A model generated the notes under the pieces. It had not been told where the DNA came from. It saw only the letters and a program-made list of their open reading frames with translations, and ran no database searches. Positions 1 through 7,407 of a stretch of DNA of 38,304 nucleotides are shown piece by piece. Position 1 is the stretch's first letter, and each line of letters opens with the position of its first letter. The position numbers and the translations under genes are program-made. Origin of the DNA: 2-12-FULL-60-25 sp964638165 (GTDB lineage: Bacteria > Patescibacteriota > Patescibacteriia > 2-12-FULL-60-25); NCBI GenBank assembly GCA_964638165.1, contig CAZWYJ010000001.1, positions 1 through 38,304 of the forward strand. The letters run 5' to 3'.

Positions 1-84
1 CTCTTCCTGAGACGCCCCGCGTCGCCCCCTCTTCCTGAGACGCCCCGCGTCGCCCCCTCTTCCTGAGACGCCCCGCGTCGCCCT
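1..84. repeat. 28-bp tandem repeat, three copies, cut by window edge
   Basis: Three head-to-tail copies of a 28-bp GC-rich unit start at 1, 29 and 57. The first two are identical; the third differs only in its last base. The first copy begins at the window edge, so the array may extend to the left. The unit length equals four heptamers, which may or may not relate it to the 7-bp tracts elsewhere in the window. No spacers separate the copies, so this is not a CRISPR array. Confidence 0.9.
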
Positions 85-151
85 CCTACGCCGAACTGAT
101 ACTGACAAAGCCTTGCCGTTTCCCACCTTCTTCCCTACACTTCCAGACGAG

Positions 152-538
152 ATGAGATCCTTCATCGCGACCACGGTCTGCATCACCATGACGCTCTCCG
201 GACTCTGTTCCGCCATGGGTGTTTTTGCCATGGAGCGACATCTGCCGGGCGAGCAGGGGAATCAGCCTGCAATGCATGACTTGGCGCATACGTCCGAAGA
301 GCACGAGACCGCTTCCATCCAATCATCGGTGCCATTCATGGCTTGTTGCGAAGCACCGAATAGTCACGGGGAAGAGGGCATCGTCAGCGGATCATCCGCA
401 CCGACAGATCATCCGCATGCGACACTCAAAACATCCCGCGTCGCGCATGAAATCGCATCGGTTTATTCGGATATCCCGGAAGCCACCACGCATCCCCCAA
501 ATGATTTTGAGCGTAGGTCTTTAGCAAAACGAGAATAG
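152..538 (+). CDS. small secreted His/Met/Cys-containing protein, copper-cluster neighbour
   Basis: Unrecognised 128-residue protein. The ATG at 152 is preferred over an in-frame TTG at 113 because it places a typical signal peptide at the N-terminus: Arg at residue 2, then a hydrophobic stretch to about Ala26. The mature part is hydrophilic, with scattered His and Met and a vicinal Cys65-Cys66 pair in the motif FMACCEAP. It ends 48 bp before a gene for an HMA/cupredoxin membrane protein and a Cu+ ATPase, on the same strand. A role as an extracytoplasmic copper-binding or copper-sensing protein is inferred from that context and composition only. No good ribosome binding site is visible. A chance reading frame is not fully excluded. 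Confidence 0.55.
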   Translation: MRSFIATTVCITMTLSGLCSAMGVFAMERHLPGEQGNQPAMHDLAHTSEEHETASIQSSVPFMACCEAPNSHGEEGIVSGSSAPTDHPHATLKTSRVAHEIASVYSDIPEATTHPPNDFERRSLAKRE

Positions 539-586
539 CCAACAAGGATCTTTGCCGAATCCTTATTCCTCATTCTCTCCCGCCGT

Positions 587-1978
587 ATGTCACGCATCTA
601 TATCTGGCGCATTCACGGCATGCACTGCGCAAGCTGCGAGCGCGTCATCGAACAGGCGTTCAAAAAACTTCCGGACATCGAAGAGATCGAAGTCTCCCTC
701 CGTCAGCAACGGGTGGGGATCCGTATTCCTGATGCCGCGCCGGAACCAAATATCTCCGTTACTGAACAGGAACTTGCTCCTCTCGGATATCAGCTTGAAC
801 GGGAATCGGGCGCGCCAACCCCCCTCACGTCAAAAACGACCGACTGTCACCTTCCGGGCGCTCCCGTGGCGCAAGTTCCCCTCAGACAACGCATCTTCCG
901 GGCCGCCATCGCCCTTGCCCTGATCAGCGCGATCAGCGCCATACTCCTTCCCGTTTTCCGTTCCGTGATTCCCGCTGTTTCTGCCGGAGCGTCCTTCGGG
1001 GCTCTCTTCGTCTTCGGCGTGATCGCGAGTGTCTCCACCTGCCTGGCCTCAACCGGCGGATTCCTCCTCGCCTACACCTCTGCGGCACCCGGAACGAAAA
1101 ATGCCATTGGCGTTCATGTCGGACGTATCGCAGGCTTCCTGATCGGAGGAGCCATCCTCGGGCTCATCGGGAGCGCGATCCCGGCCGTGAGTCCGAACGC
1201 GTACGGCATCCTCGCGCTCGTCCTCGGATTCGCGTTCCTCGTGGTCGGACTGCATCACCTCGACCTCGCGCCAAGTCTCGCCTCATTCGGTATTCGCATT
1301 CCAAAACGTGTTTCCGCGCTCGCAGACCGCGTCCGCGCATCACGGCACCCGCTCGCATCCATTGGCGTTGGAATGGCGACCTTTCTTCTCCCATGCGGAT
1401 TCACGCAAACCGCGCAAGCGCTCGCGCTCGCTTCTGGATCTCCGATGCGCGGCGCACTCCTGATGGGAGCCTTTGCCCTTGGCACGCTCCCGATGCTCGC
1501 CGGCATTTCTTCGGTCGGACGCTTCGCCTCCCTCAAGCATCCTCTGGTCCGTCTCACGATCGGAGCCATCCTCATCATTTTCTCCTTCGGGCAGATTAAC
1601 GGGGGGCTCACGGTGCTCGGTTTTCGCATCACGCCCGAAAGCGTGGCCGCGCAAACCATAAAAATCTTCACAACAGCGACGGAGACGCCGGCAGTCGCTC
1701 GGGATGGAGAACAGCTCGTCCGCATGGCCGTTGCCAATGGCACATACCAGCCAAAAAATCTCGTGGTCACGGCAGGCATCCCCGTCCGATGGGAGATTGA
1801 CGGGCAGGATGTGGGTGGGTGCGCCAGAGACATCATCGTTCCATCTCTCGGGATTGAAAAAACGCTCGTCCGTGGAAAAAATATCATCACGTTTACGCCA
1901 ACAAAACCCGGAACGATCCCGTTTAGCTGCGGGATGGGGATGATCCGGGGCTCATTCACCGTCACGCCCGCATCATGA
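587..1978 (+). CDS. HMA domain - TauE/DsbD-like membrane domain - cupredoxin fusion
   Basis: Three-part membrane protein of 463 residues. Residues 1-70 form a heavy-metal-associated domain with the metal-binding motif GMHCASC at 11-17. Residues about 105-340 are a bundle of hydrophobic helices resembling the sulfite exporter TauE/SafE, UreH and DsbD-like transmembrane families. The last ~95 residues form a cupredoxin-like domain with candidate copper ligands Cys412, Cys448 and Met450/Met452 in the motif FSCGMGM. The family is known beside copper ATPases and is thought to move or hand over copper at the membrane; the direction of transport is not established here. Its stop overlaps the start of the ATPase gene in ATGA, indicating translational coupling and joint function. 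Confidence 0.85.
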   Translation: MSRIYIWRIHGMHCASCERVIEQAFKKLPDIEEIEVSLRQQRVGIRIPDAAPEPNISVTEQELAPLGYQLERESGAPTPLTSKTTDCHLPGAPVAQVPLRQRIFRAAIALALISAISAILLPVFRSVIPAVSAGASFGALFVFGVIASVSTCLASTGGFLLAYTSAAPGTKNAIGVHVGRIAGFLIGGAILGLIGSAIPAVSPNAYGILALVLGFAFLVVGLHHLDLAPSLASFGIRIPKRVSALADRVRASRHPLASIGVGMATFLLPCGFTQTAQALALASGSPMRGALLMGAFALGTLPMLAGISSVGRFASLKHPLVRLTIGAILIIFSFGQINGGLTVLGFRITPESVAAQTIKIFTTATETPAVARDGEQLVRMAVANGTYQPKNLVVTAGIPVRWEIDGQDVGGCARDIIVPSLGIEKTLVRGKNIITFTPTKPGTIPFSCGMGMIRGSFTVTPAS

Positions 1979-4155
1979 AAAACGACACTCTCCGCATCGC
2001 GGACATGCACTGCGCAAGTTGCGCCGTCTCAATCGAAAAAGACCTACGCTCACACCCGGGCGTTTCCCATGCCTCGGTAAACTTCGCTACCGGGACGGCA
2101 AACGTCGCCTACGACGAATCCGCCACAGACACGTCAAAACTTATGCGCGTCATCACGGATGCGGGATACACGCCACTCGCGAACGCACATGAAGATCATG
2201 AATCGCACGCACACCACCACGCCTCCCCGCGGCGATTCCGCACGACCGTGGCCGCCTTCATCGTGGCCATTCCGCTCTTCGTCGGTATGTTCTGGATGCC
2301 GAAACTTGGCACGATCTCCAACATTGAAATTTCCGGCATCCTCATGGCGATCGCCGCATGGATCCTCGTGCTCGGCTTCGGATGGACATTCCATACCAGC
2401 ACGTGGAAAGCCCTCGTGCGCGGACGGGCGGGCATGGATGCACTCGTCACCATCGGAACAGGATCCGCACTCCTCTGGAGTACGTACGCCCTGTTCATGG
2501 ATGAGCACGTCTACTTTGAAGTTGCCGGCTTCATCATCACTTTTCTCCTTCTTGGGAAATACCTCGAAGATCGCCAACGCACGCAAGCCGGATCCGCGAT
2601 TCAGGAACTACTCCGCTTGCACGCAAAACTCGCGCATCGCCTTGATGCGCATGGACGGATATTCGACGTGGATACCAACACGCTCCGCCCGGGCGACACC
2701 TGCCTCGTCAAACCCGGAGAGCAAATCCCCATCGACAGCATCCTCGTTGAGGGACACACGACCATTGACGAATCCATGCTCACCGGAGAGCCGATTCCCG
2801 TTGAACGAGAAAAAGGCGACGTGGTCATCGGCGGAACCGTGAACGGGAAGGGGAGCATTACCATCCGCGTGACCGCAGAACCGGGGAAAACCGTTCTGGA
2901 CACGATCATTGCCACCGTGGAACATACGCTCTCGGTAAAATCACCGATTGAAAAACTCCTTGATCGCATATCCGCAATCTTCGTTCCCATCGTGATCGGC
3001 ATCGCGATCGTGACGCTCATCTCATGGCTCCTCATCAGCCAAGACATTGGTGAGGCCATCCGGATCGCCGTCGCAGTCCTCATCGTCGCGTGTCCATGCG
3101 CCATGGGTCTTGCCACGCCCGCAGCCATCATGGTCGGAGCCGGTGCCGGAGCCAAACGAGGCATCCTGATCCGGGACGGGAGCGCTCTCGAGCAAGCCCA
3201 TCGCATCACCACGATCATCTTCGATAAAACCGGAACGCTCACGCAGGGAAAACCGACCGTGACCGATATCGTGGAGCGGAAAGATCACGGCGTCCAGCCG
3301 ATCGAGATTCTCACGACCGCCGTCGCACTCGAAACGCCGTCCGAACACCCGCTGGCGTCCGCCATCCTCTCGTACGCGGAACAACATCTCCCCCACCATC
3401 AGACGCAAAACCTTCGCATCGAACGCTTTGAAGCTATTCCGGGAAAAGGCGTACGCGGCTTCCTCCAGGGATCACGCGTCCTCCTCGGCACGGAGATACT
3501 CATGCGCGAAGAGGGGATCGAAATCCCGAGCGACATTTCCGCGAGCATTGATTCGCTGCGCCGGGACGCAAAAACCATCCTCTTCGTGGCGCGCGATACC
3601 ATCCTCCTCGGAGCCATTGCCGTGCAGGACAGGATGAAGAAGGATGCGAAGCAGGCGATCGAACAGCTGACCGCCATGGAGTACACCACAGCCATCATTA
3701 CCGGAGACCATGCAGCCACGGCGAATGCGGCCGCGCGCGAGCTCAGTATCCCCACCGCGTATGCGGATGCTTCGCCAATGCGAAAAGCCGACATCATCCG
3801 CGAACTCCAGCGGACCGGACAGCGCGTCGCCTTCGTTGGCGATGGGATGAATGACGCACCCGCGCTCGCGGCCGCGGATCTCGGTATCGCTATCGGAACC
3901 GGAACGGATGTCGCCATCGCGTCCGGACAAATCGTCATCATGAACGGAGCACCGACGTCCGTGGTTGAGGCCATGAAACTCTCGCGGAGGATCTTCCGAA
4001 CGATCAAACAAAATCTCTTCTGGGCATTCTTCTATAATGTGGTCGGCATTCCGCTTGCCGCATTCGGGCTTCTCAATCCCGTTCTCGCGAGCGCGGCCAT
4101 GGCCATGAGTAGCGTGAGCGTCTTGGGGAATAGTTTGCGGATGCGGAGGAAGTAA
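1975..4155 (+). CDS. copA: Cu+-translocating P-type ATPase
   Basis: P1B-type ATPase of 726 residues that pumps monovalent copper out of the cytoplasm. Visible in order: an N-terminal HMA domain with MHCASC at 11-16; a His-rich linker near 65-80; eight expected transmembrane helices; the TGE actuator motif; the membrane metal-site motif Cys373-Pro-Cys375; the phosphorylation motif DKTGT with Asp417; the nucleotide-domain motif SEHPLAS; and the hinge motif GDGMNDAP at 622-629. The last helices carry Tyr-Asn (FFYNVVG) and Met-x-x-Ser-Ser-type residues (MAMSSVS), which mark the Cu+ subgroup rather than the Zn/Cd subgroup. Length is normal. The start lies inside the stop of the preceding HMA/cupredoxin gene. 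The symbol is by family; copper specificity rests on the motifs. Confidence 0.95.
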   Translation: MKNDTLRIADMHCASCAVSIEKDLRSHPGVSHASVNFATGTANVAYDESATDTSKLMRVITDAGYTPLANAHEDHESHAHHHASPRRFRTTVAAFIVAIPLFVGMFWMPKLGTISNIEISGILMAIAAWILVLGFGWTFHTSTWKALVRGRAGMDALVTIGTGSALLWSTYALFMDEHVYFEVAGFIITFLLLGKYLEDRQRTQAGSAIQELLRLHAKLAHRLDAHGRIFDVDTNTLRPGDTCLVKPGEQIPIDSILVEGHTTIDESMLTGEPIPVEREKGDVVIGGTVNGKGSITIRVTAEPGKTVLDTIIATVEHTLSVKSPIEKLLDRISAIFVPIVIGIAIVTLISWLLISQDIGEAIRIAVAVLIVACPCAMGLATPAAIMVGAGAGAKRGILIRDGSALEQAHRITTIIFDKTGTLTQGKPTVTDIVERKDHGVQPIEILTTAVALETPSEHPLASAILSYAEQHLPHHQTQNLRIERFEAIPGKGVRGFLQGSRVLLGTEILMREEGIEIPSDISASIDSLRRDAKTILFVARDTILLGAIAVQDRMKKDAKQAIEQLTAMEYTTAIITGDHAATANAAARELSIPTAYADASPMRKADIIRELQRTGQRVAFVGDGMNDAPALAAADLGIAIGTGTDVAIASGQIVIMNGAPTSVVEAMKLSRRIFRTIKQNLFWAFFYNVVGIPLAAFGLLNPVLASAAMAMSSVSVLGNSLRMRRK

Positions 4156-4207
4156 AAAAGCTTCGCACCCAGGAAGGAGCCCCTCTACATCTCCTCCTTC
4201 GTAATAT

Positions 4208-4342
4208 CCCCACCCATCCCCTAACCCCTTCCCTTATTCCTCGCAAAAGCCTCGGAAGGGAAGGGGAAGCTCGAACTTTCATAGTAAGCTCCCCTCCCTT
4301 TTGCCGAACGAAGTGAGGCTAAGGGAGGGGCCGGGGGTGGGT
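4208..4342. repeat. G/C-rich palindromic intergenic element, copy A
   Basis: A multi-armed palindrome. The outer arms begin CCCACCC and end in the complement GGGTGGG; the inner arms pair GGGAAGGGGAAGCT (4258-4271) with AGCTCCCCTCCC (4287-4298). A closely related copy lies at 25036-25229 and shares the string TCCTCGCAAAAGCCTCGG and the closing GGGGCCGGGGGTGGGT. It lies downstream of copA and encodes nothing convincing. The remaining gene-free DNA of 4156-4504 holds two further hairpins, annotated separately. Confidence 0.8.
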
Positions 4343-4381
4343 GTGGATGAAGGGGAGGGATTGAGGGAGGGGCAACGGAAA

Positions 4382-4413
4382 TAAAAACTCCCCGGCACCG
4401 ATGGTGTCAGGGG
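4382..4413 (-). terminator. intrinsic terminator of the small secreted protein gene
   Basis: Read on the minus strand, a stem pairing CCCC-(T)-GACACC with GGTGCC-GGGG around a 3-base loop (plus-strand 4390-4413) is followed by a T-rich tail, AGTTTTTATTT (4381-4391). It lies about 90 bp past the stop of the minus-strand gene at 4505-4750. Confidence 0.75.
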
Positions 4414-4444
4414 TTCGTTTCACGCTCTGCGTGAGAAGGGGGGT

Positions 4445-4486
4445 GGGGGAGCAGAAGCTCTCACGATGAGAAACTCCTGCTCCCCC
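4445..4486. other. nested inverted repeat downstream of minus-strand gene
   Basis: GGGGGAGCAG at 4445-4454 pairs perfectly with CTGCTCCCCC at 4477-4486. Within the loop, TCTCA (4459-4463) pairs with TGAGA (4467-4471). There is no U-tract, so it is more likely an mRNA 3'-end stabiliser or processing structure than a terminator. Confidence 0.6.
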
Positions 4487-4504
4487 GAGGTGTCGCCGGC
4501 CGCT

Positions 4505-4750
4505 CTACTTGCCGAGGTGGAACCAGCGGCGCTGGCGACGCTCGGCCTTGGGGGCCGCGCTGCTCGTCGTGTAGACGGTGCGGGCGGGCTTGGGAGCCGC
4601 CACCACCTGCTCCACGCGCTCAGCGCGGGCGCCGGGATCCCGGAACTCGCCGTACTCGACGGTGATGACGTCGGCGCGAGCGGGGGTGGTGCCGAGGGCG
4701 ACGATGGCGAGGATGGAAAGGACGGACAAGCGGATACCGATGGTCTTCAT
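4505..4750 (-). CDS. small secreted protein of unknown function
   Basis: Unrecognised 81-residue protein with a clear Sec signal peptide: Lys/Arg near the start, a hydrophobic core, and a likely cleavage site after ALGTTPARA at about residue 26. The mature part of about 55 residues is basic, rich in Ala/Arg/Pro, with no Cys and no known domain. The gene stands alone on the minus strand with GGGAG about 10 bases before the ATG, two consensus promoters upstream, a long leader and a terminator downstream. That full set of signals supports a real, probably abundant transcript. A 105-codon plus-strand frame over the same DNA lacks these signals. Confidence 0.65.
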   Translation of the reverse strand: MKTIGIRLSVLSILAIVALGTTPARADVITVEYGEFRDPGARAERVEQVVAAPKPARTVYTTSSAAPKAERRQRRWFHLGK

Positions 4751-4912
4751 GGTGTTATTACTCCCGAACTAGGTGGTGACTGACTGCGGATGCAATCAGC
4801 CGATCCTTATCGCTATGCGAGTCGGACCGATCATATTTCCGAAGGTTTTTCGGCTCTATGATCGCTTCGTCTCAAAAGGCTGTTTTAAGCGTTTTTCCTT
4901 TTTGATAGGTAC

Positions 4913-5025
4913 ACTGTAACACATACTTTACATCTTGTCAAGCCTCCTATACTTTCTTTTGTTTCCGCCTTATTATCTGGATCTTTTTAATGAGAGAATA
5001 TACCACAAATCACAACTTTTGTCAA
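4913..5025 (-). promoter_or_regulatory. two tandem sigma-70-type promoters for the small secreted protein
   Basis: On the minus strand, P1 has TTGACA (5025-5020), a 17-bp spacer and TATATT (5002-4997). P2 has TTGACA (4941-4936), a 17-bp spacer and TACAGT (4918-4913). Both point at the gene starting at 4750, leaving leaders of roughly 155 and 240 bases. The leader includes a small CCGAA/TTCGG hairpin. The block is strikingly AT-rich against its surroundings. Confidence 0.7.
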
Positions 5026-5074
5026 GTGTGGCATACGATATACGCATTTCTCGGACACCTGCATCACCGCGTAC

Positions 5075-5138
5075 GGGCGTCCCGATGGACATCGGGGCGC
5101 CCCCTACCTACTACCTACCACCTACTACCTACTACCTA
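5075..5138. repeat. GATGGACATCGGGGCG palindrome followed by CTACCTA heptamer tract
   Basis: A 12-bp stem (GGGCGTCCCGAT at 5075-5086 with its complement at 5091-5102, one G-T pair) abuts five tandem heptamers at 5104-5138: CTACCTA four times and CCACCTA once. The palindrome shares 16 identical bases with 18369-18384. The tract lies 72 bp before the HtrA gene. Confidence 0.85.
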
Positions 5139-5210
5139 GACCCCGCCTCTGAAAGATGAGAAAATACCTTTGCGTACTATCGTCATATCCCTCGTTCTTC
5201 TTTTCATCCT

Positions 5211-6458
5211 ATGACAAACGAACAACAAAAAACGCTCCTCGCAAGCATCGTGAGCGGCGCTGCTGGCGGAGCGGTTATCACGATCCTTATCGGCGTCACC
5301 GCACTCGCGTTCTTCCCGGATCAGATTCGAAACGTCTTGCGCATCGAAGCGATGCCACCCAAGAACGCTATTGCGAATACGAACCAACAGCCATCTGCGG
5401 AGAACGGGTCGGCCATCCCGTCAATGGTCAAGCGCGTGAGCCCGGCCGTGGTCGCCATCGTGCTCAAAAAGGATGTTCCGATCTATAAAGAGACATCCGG
5501 CACTGACCCCTTCGAAGAATTTTTTGGCAATCCGTTCGGGGACATGTTCGGATACCCGGTTCAAAGACGGGAGCAGACCGGAACGGAAAAAATCGAAGTC
5601 GGCGGTGGCACGGGTTTTCTCATTTCCAAAGACGGCTACATCGTCACGAATAAGCACGTCGTGGAACAGACGAACGTGGAGTACAGCGTCATGATGGATG
5701 ACGGAACATCGCATGATGCCAAAGTCATCGCAAAAGACCCGACCTTTGATATCGCCGTCATTAAGATCGAAGGGGACGACTACCCATTCCTCACTTTCGG
5801 TGATTCCGACAAGATCGAGGTCGGACAAACCGCCATCGCGATTGGGAATGCGCTCGCGGAATTCCGTAATACGGTTTCCGTGGGCGTCGTATCCGGACTC
5901 TCGCGCTCCATTACCGCCAGCGATGGCATCGGGGGAGAGGAGCGTCTTGACGGCGTGATTCAGACGGACGCCGCCATCAATCCCGGGAACTCCGGCGGGC
6001 CATTGCTCGATATGAGCGGAAACGTCATTGGCGTAAACGTAGCAACGGCCGGAGCGGAAAATATCGGCTTCGCGCTTCCGGGGAACGTGGTCCAAAAAGT
6101 CGCCGTGGCCGTTCAGAAAGATGGGAAGATTTCCCGTCCATACCTCGGCATTCGCTACATTCCGATAGATGAAGATCTCCAGAAGCGCAATGCCTTGAAC
6201 GTTGACTACGGCGTGCTCATCACCCGCGGAGAAACAATGTCCGACCTCGCCGTCATCCCGGGGAGTCCGGCGGATAAAGCCGGCATCATCGAGAACGACA
6301 TCGTCCTTACGGTTGACGGAGAAAAGATTGACGAAACACATGCGCTCGCTACGCTCCTGCGAAAGAAAAATATCGGCGACACGATAAAGCTCGACATCCT
6401 GCGAAAAGGGGAGGAGATGACCATTGATATAAAGCTCGAAGCCTTCCCTGAAGAATAA
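5211..6458 (+). CDS. HtrA/DegP-type serine protease with PDZ domain
   Basis: Membrane-anchored trypsin-fold protease of 415 residues for quality control of exported proteins. A single N-terminal transmembrane segment (about 13-35) places the rest outside the cytoplasm. The catalytic triad is visible: His149 in TNKHVV, Asp180 in FDIAVIK and Ser261 in GNSGGP. The PDZ domain covers about 300-410 and includes the usual PGSPADKAGI substrate-groove strand. One PDZ domain and a membrane anchor resemble DegS or Gram-positive HtrA rather than two-PDZ DegP. The gene stands alone. Its stop codon lies at the edge of a 30-bp-arm inverted repeat that probably terminates transcription. Only a weak ribosome binding site is visible. 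Confidence 0.93.
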   Translation: MTNEQQKTLLASIVSGAAGGAVITILIGVTALAFFPDQIRNVLRIEAMPPKNAIANTNQQPSAENGSAIPSMVKRVSPAVVAIVLKKDVPIYKETSGTDPFEEFFGNPFGDMFGYPVQRREQTGTEKIEVGGGTGFLISKDGYIVTNKHVVEQTNVEYSVMMDDGTSHDAKVIAKDPTFDIAVIKIEGDDYPFLTFGDSDKIEVGQTAIAIGNALAEFRNTVSVGVVSGLSRSITASDGIGGEERLDGVIQTDAAINPGNSGGPLLDMSGNVIGVNVATAGAENIGFALPGNVVQKVAVAVQKDGKISRPYLGIRYIPIDEDLQKRNALNVDYGVLITRGETMSDLAVIPGSPADKAGIIENDIVLTVDGEKIDETHALATLLRKKNIGDTIKLDILRKGEEMTIDIKLEAFPEE

Positions 6459-6523
6459 ATTCCAAAATCCAAATACCAAATTCCAAACCCGCGTTGGAAT
6501 TTGGTATTTGGATTTTGGAATTT
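6457..6523. terminator. perfect 30-bp inverted repeat built of CCAAATN heptamers
   Basis: The left arm 6457-6486 and right arm 6494-6523 are exact complements around a 7-base loop. Each arm is a 7-bp periodic series (CCAAAAT, CCAAATA, CCAAATT, CCAA). The left arm begins in the stop codon of the HtrA gene, and the right arm ends in TTTT, so it should act as a terminator on the plus strand. A possible promoter for the next gene follows directly (TATACT at 6529-6534). Confidence 0.85.
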
Positions 6524-6547
6524 TATGTTATACTGTTCGCATATTCT

Positions 6548-7399
6548 ATGAAGAGGGGCACTCATAAAGGACAAACGTGCGATCCGCACGCGGTCACGTG
6601 GGCAACGATCACGCTCGTGACATTTCCATTCGTCGCATTCTGCGCGAACATCGCCGGATTCGGACCGATGGCAAGCTTCATCGGAGGAGCGGTGGGGAGC
6701 ATGCTCGTCCTCCTTGCCGAATTCCTCACATGCGGACGTCTCTGGCTCTCTGATCCGTGCATCGAGGACTGGTTCAGCCATCCGGCATCCTCATTCCGCC
6801 TCGTCTCCGTCGTCGGTCTCCTCCTTCTGTTTTTCCAGACTTTTGTGATCATGGGTTTCATGACGAGTAAGGAATTCGACGCGTCCACCATTCGATTCAT
6901 CATGGCACGCCAGTGCGAAGCGCCTTCGAGTACGTGGATTGCACGCATCTGTCGGAGCGAGTCGCCACGAACGGATCTTATTTCCGATCCCGTCTCTACC
7001 GCCATGCGGGAAGAAGCGGCGCGCAGACTTTTTCCGGGACACCAACTCGTGACGTGCGCAACGCATCCAATCAAGCAGGAGCGCGGAGACCGAAGTGTCA
7101 CACGAACCGCAATCATCCGTTGCGACCAGTGGATCGTGGGGTCCATCGTCAAACGCCCAACCTCGTTCCAGAGCGCCACCGCGCTCATCGCGGCCTCGCT
7201 CCACGTAGAAGAAGACGGATCCTATCGCGTTGACCGATGGTCGGACGATCCGTCATCCGAAGAATGGCAAACGATCGCCACACCGATCGCGTCCGCCACC
7301 GAAGACATCTTGAGCCACAATACCAACCTCTCTGCGGTTCGCATGGACCTTGCCGCGGAAAATGAAGACCGAATCTTCGCGGAGCTCCAGCGTCGCTAG
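6548..7399 (+). CDS. orphan membrane protein with C-terminal soluble domain
   Basis: Not recognised. From the ATG at 6548 it encodes 283 residues. Three hydrophobic segments (about 16-38, 40-62 and 82-106) are followed by about 175 mostly hydrophilic residues with no motif I can name. An upstream in-frame extension to 6494 would run through the inverted repeat and is rejected. TATACT at 6529-6534 may be the -10 element, with a start close to the transcription start. The next gene begins 8 bp downstream on the same strand, so cotranscription is likely. Confidence 0.7.
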   Translation: MKRGTHKGQTCDPHAVTWATITLVTFPFVAFCANIAGFGPMASFIGGAVGSMLVLLAEFLTCGRLWLSDPCIEDWFSHPASSFRLVSVVGLLLLFFQTFVIMGFMTSKEFDASTIRFIMARQCEAPSSTWIARICRSESPRTDLISDPVSTAMREEAARRLFPGHQLVTCATHPIKQERGDRSVTRTAIIRCDQWIVGSIVKRPTSFQSATALIAASLHVEEDGSYRVDRWSDDPSSEEWQTIATPIASATEDILSHNTNLSAVRMDLAAENEDRIFAELQRR

Positions 7400-7407
7400 C
7401 AGTCCCT

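Noticed and set aside
1..84. CRISPR array
   Set aside because: The repeats are directly joined with no spacers and no cas genes are present.
4466..4783. 105-codon plus-strand frame opposite the small secreted protein
   Set aside because: Begins inside a hairpin, has no ribosome binding site and no domain, and its opposite strand has a signal peptide, promoters and terminator.
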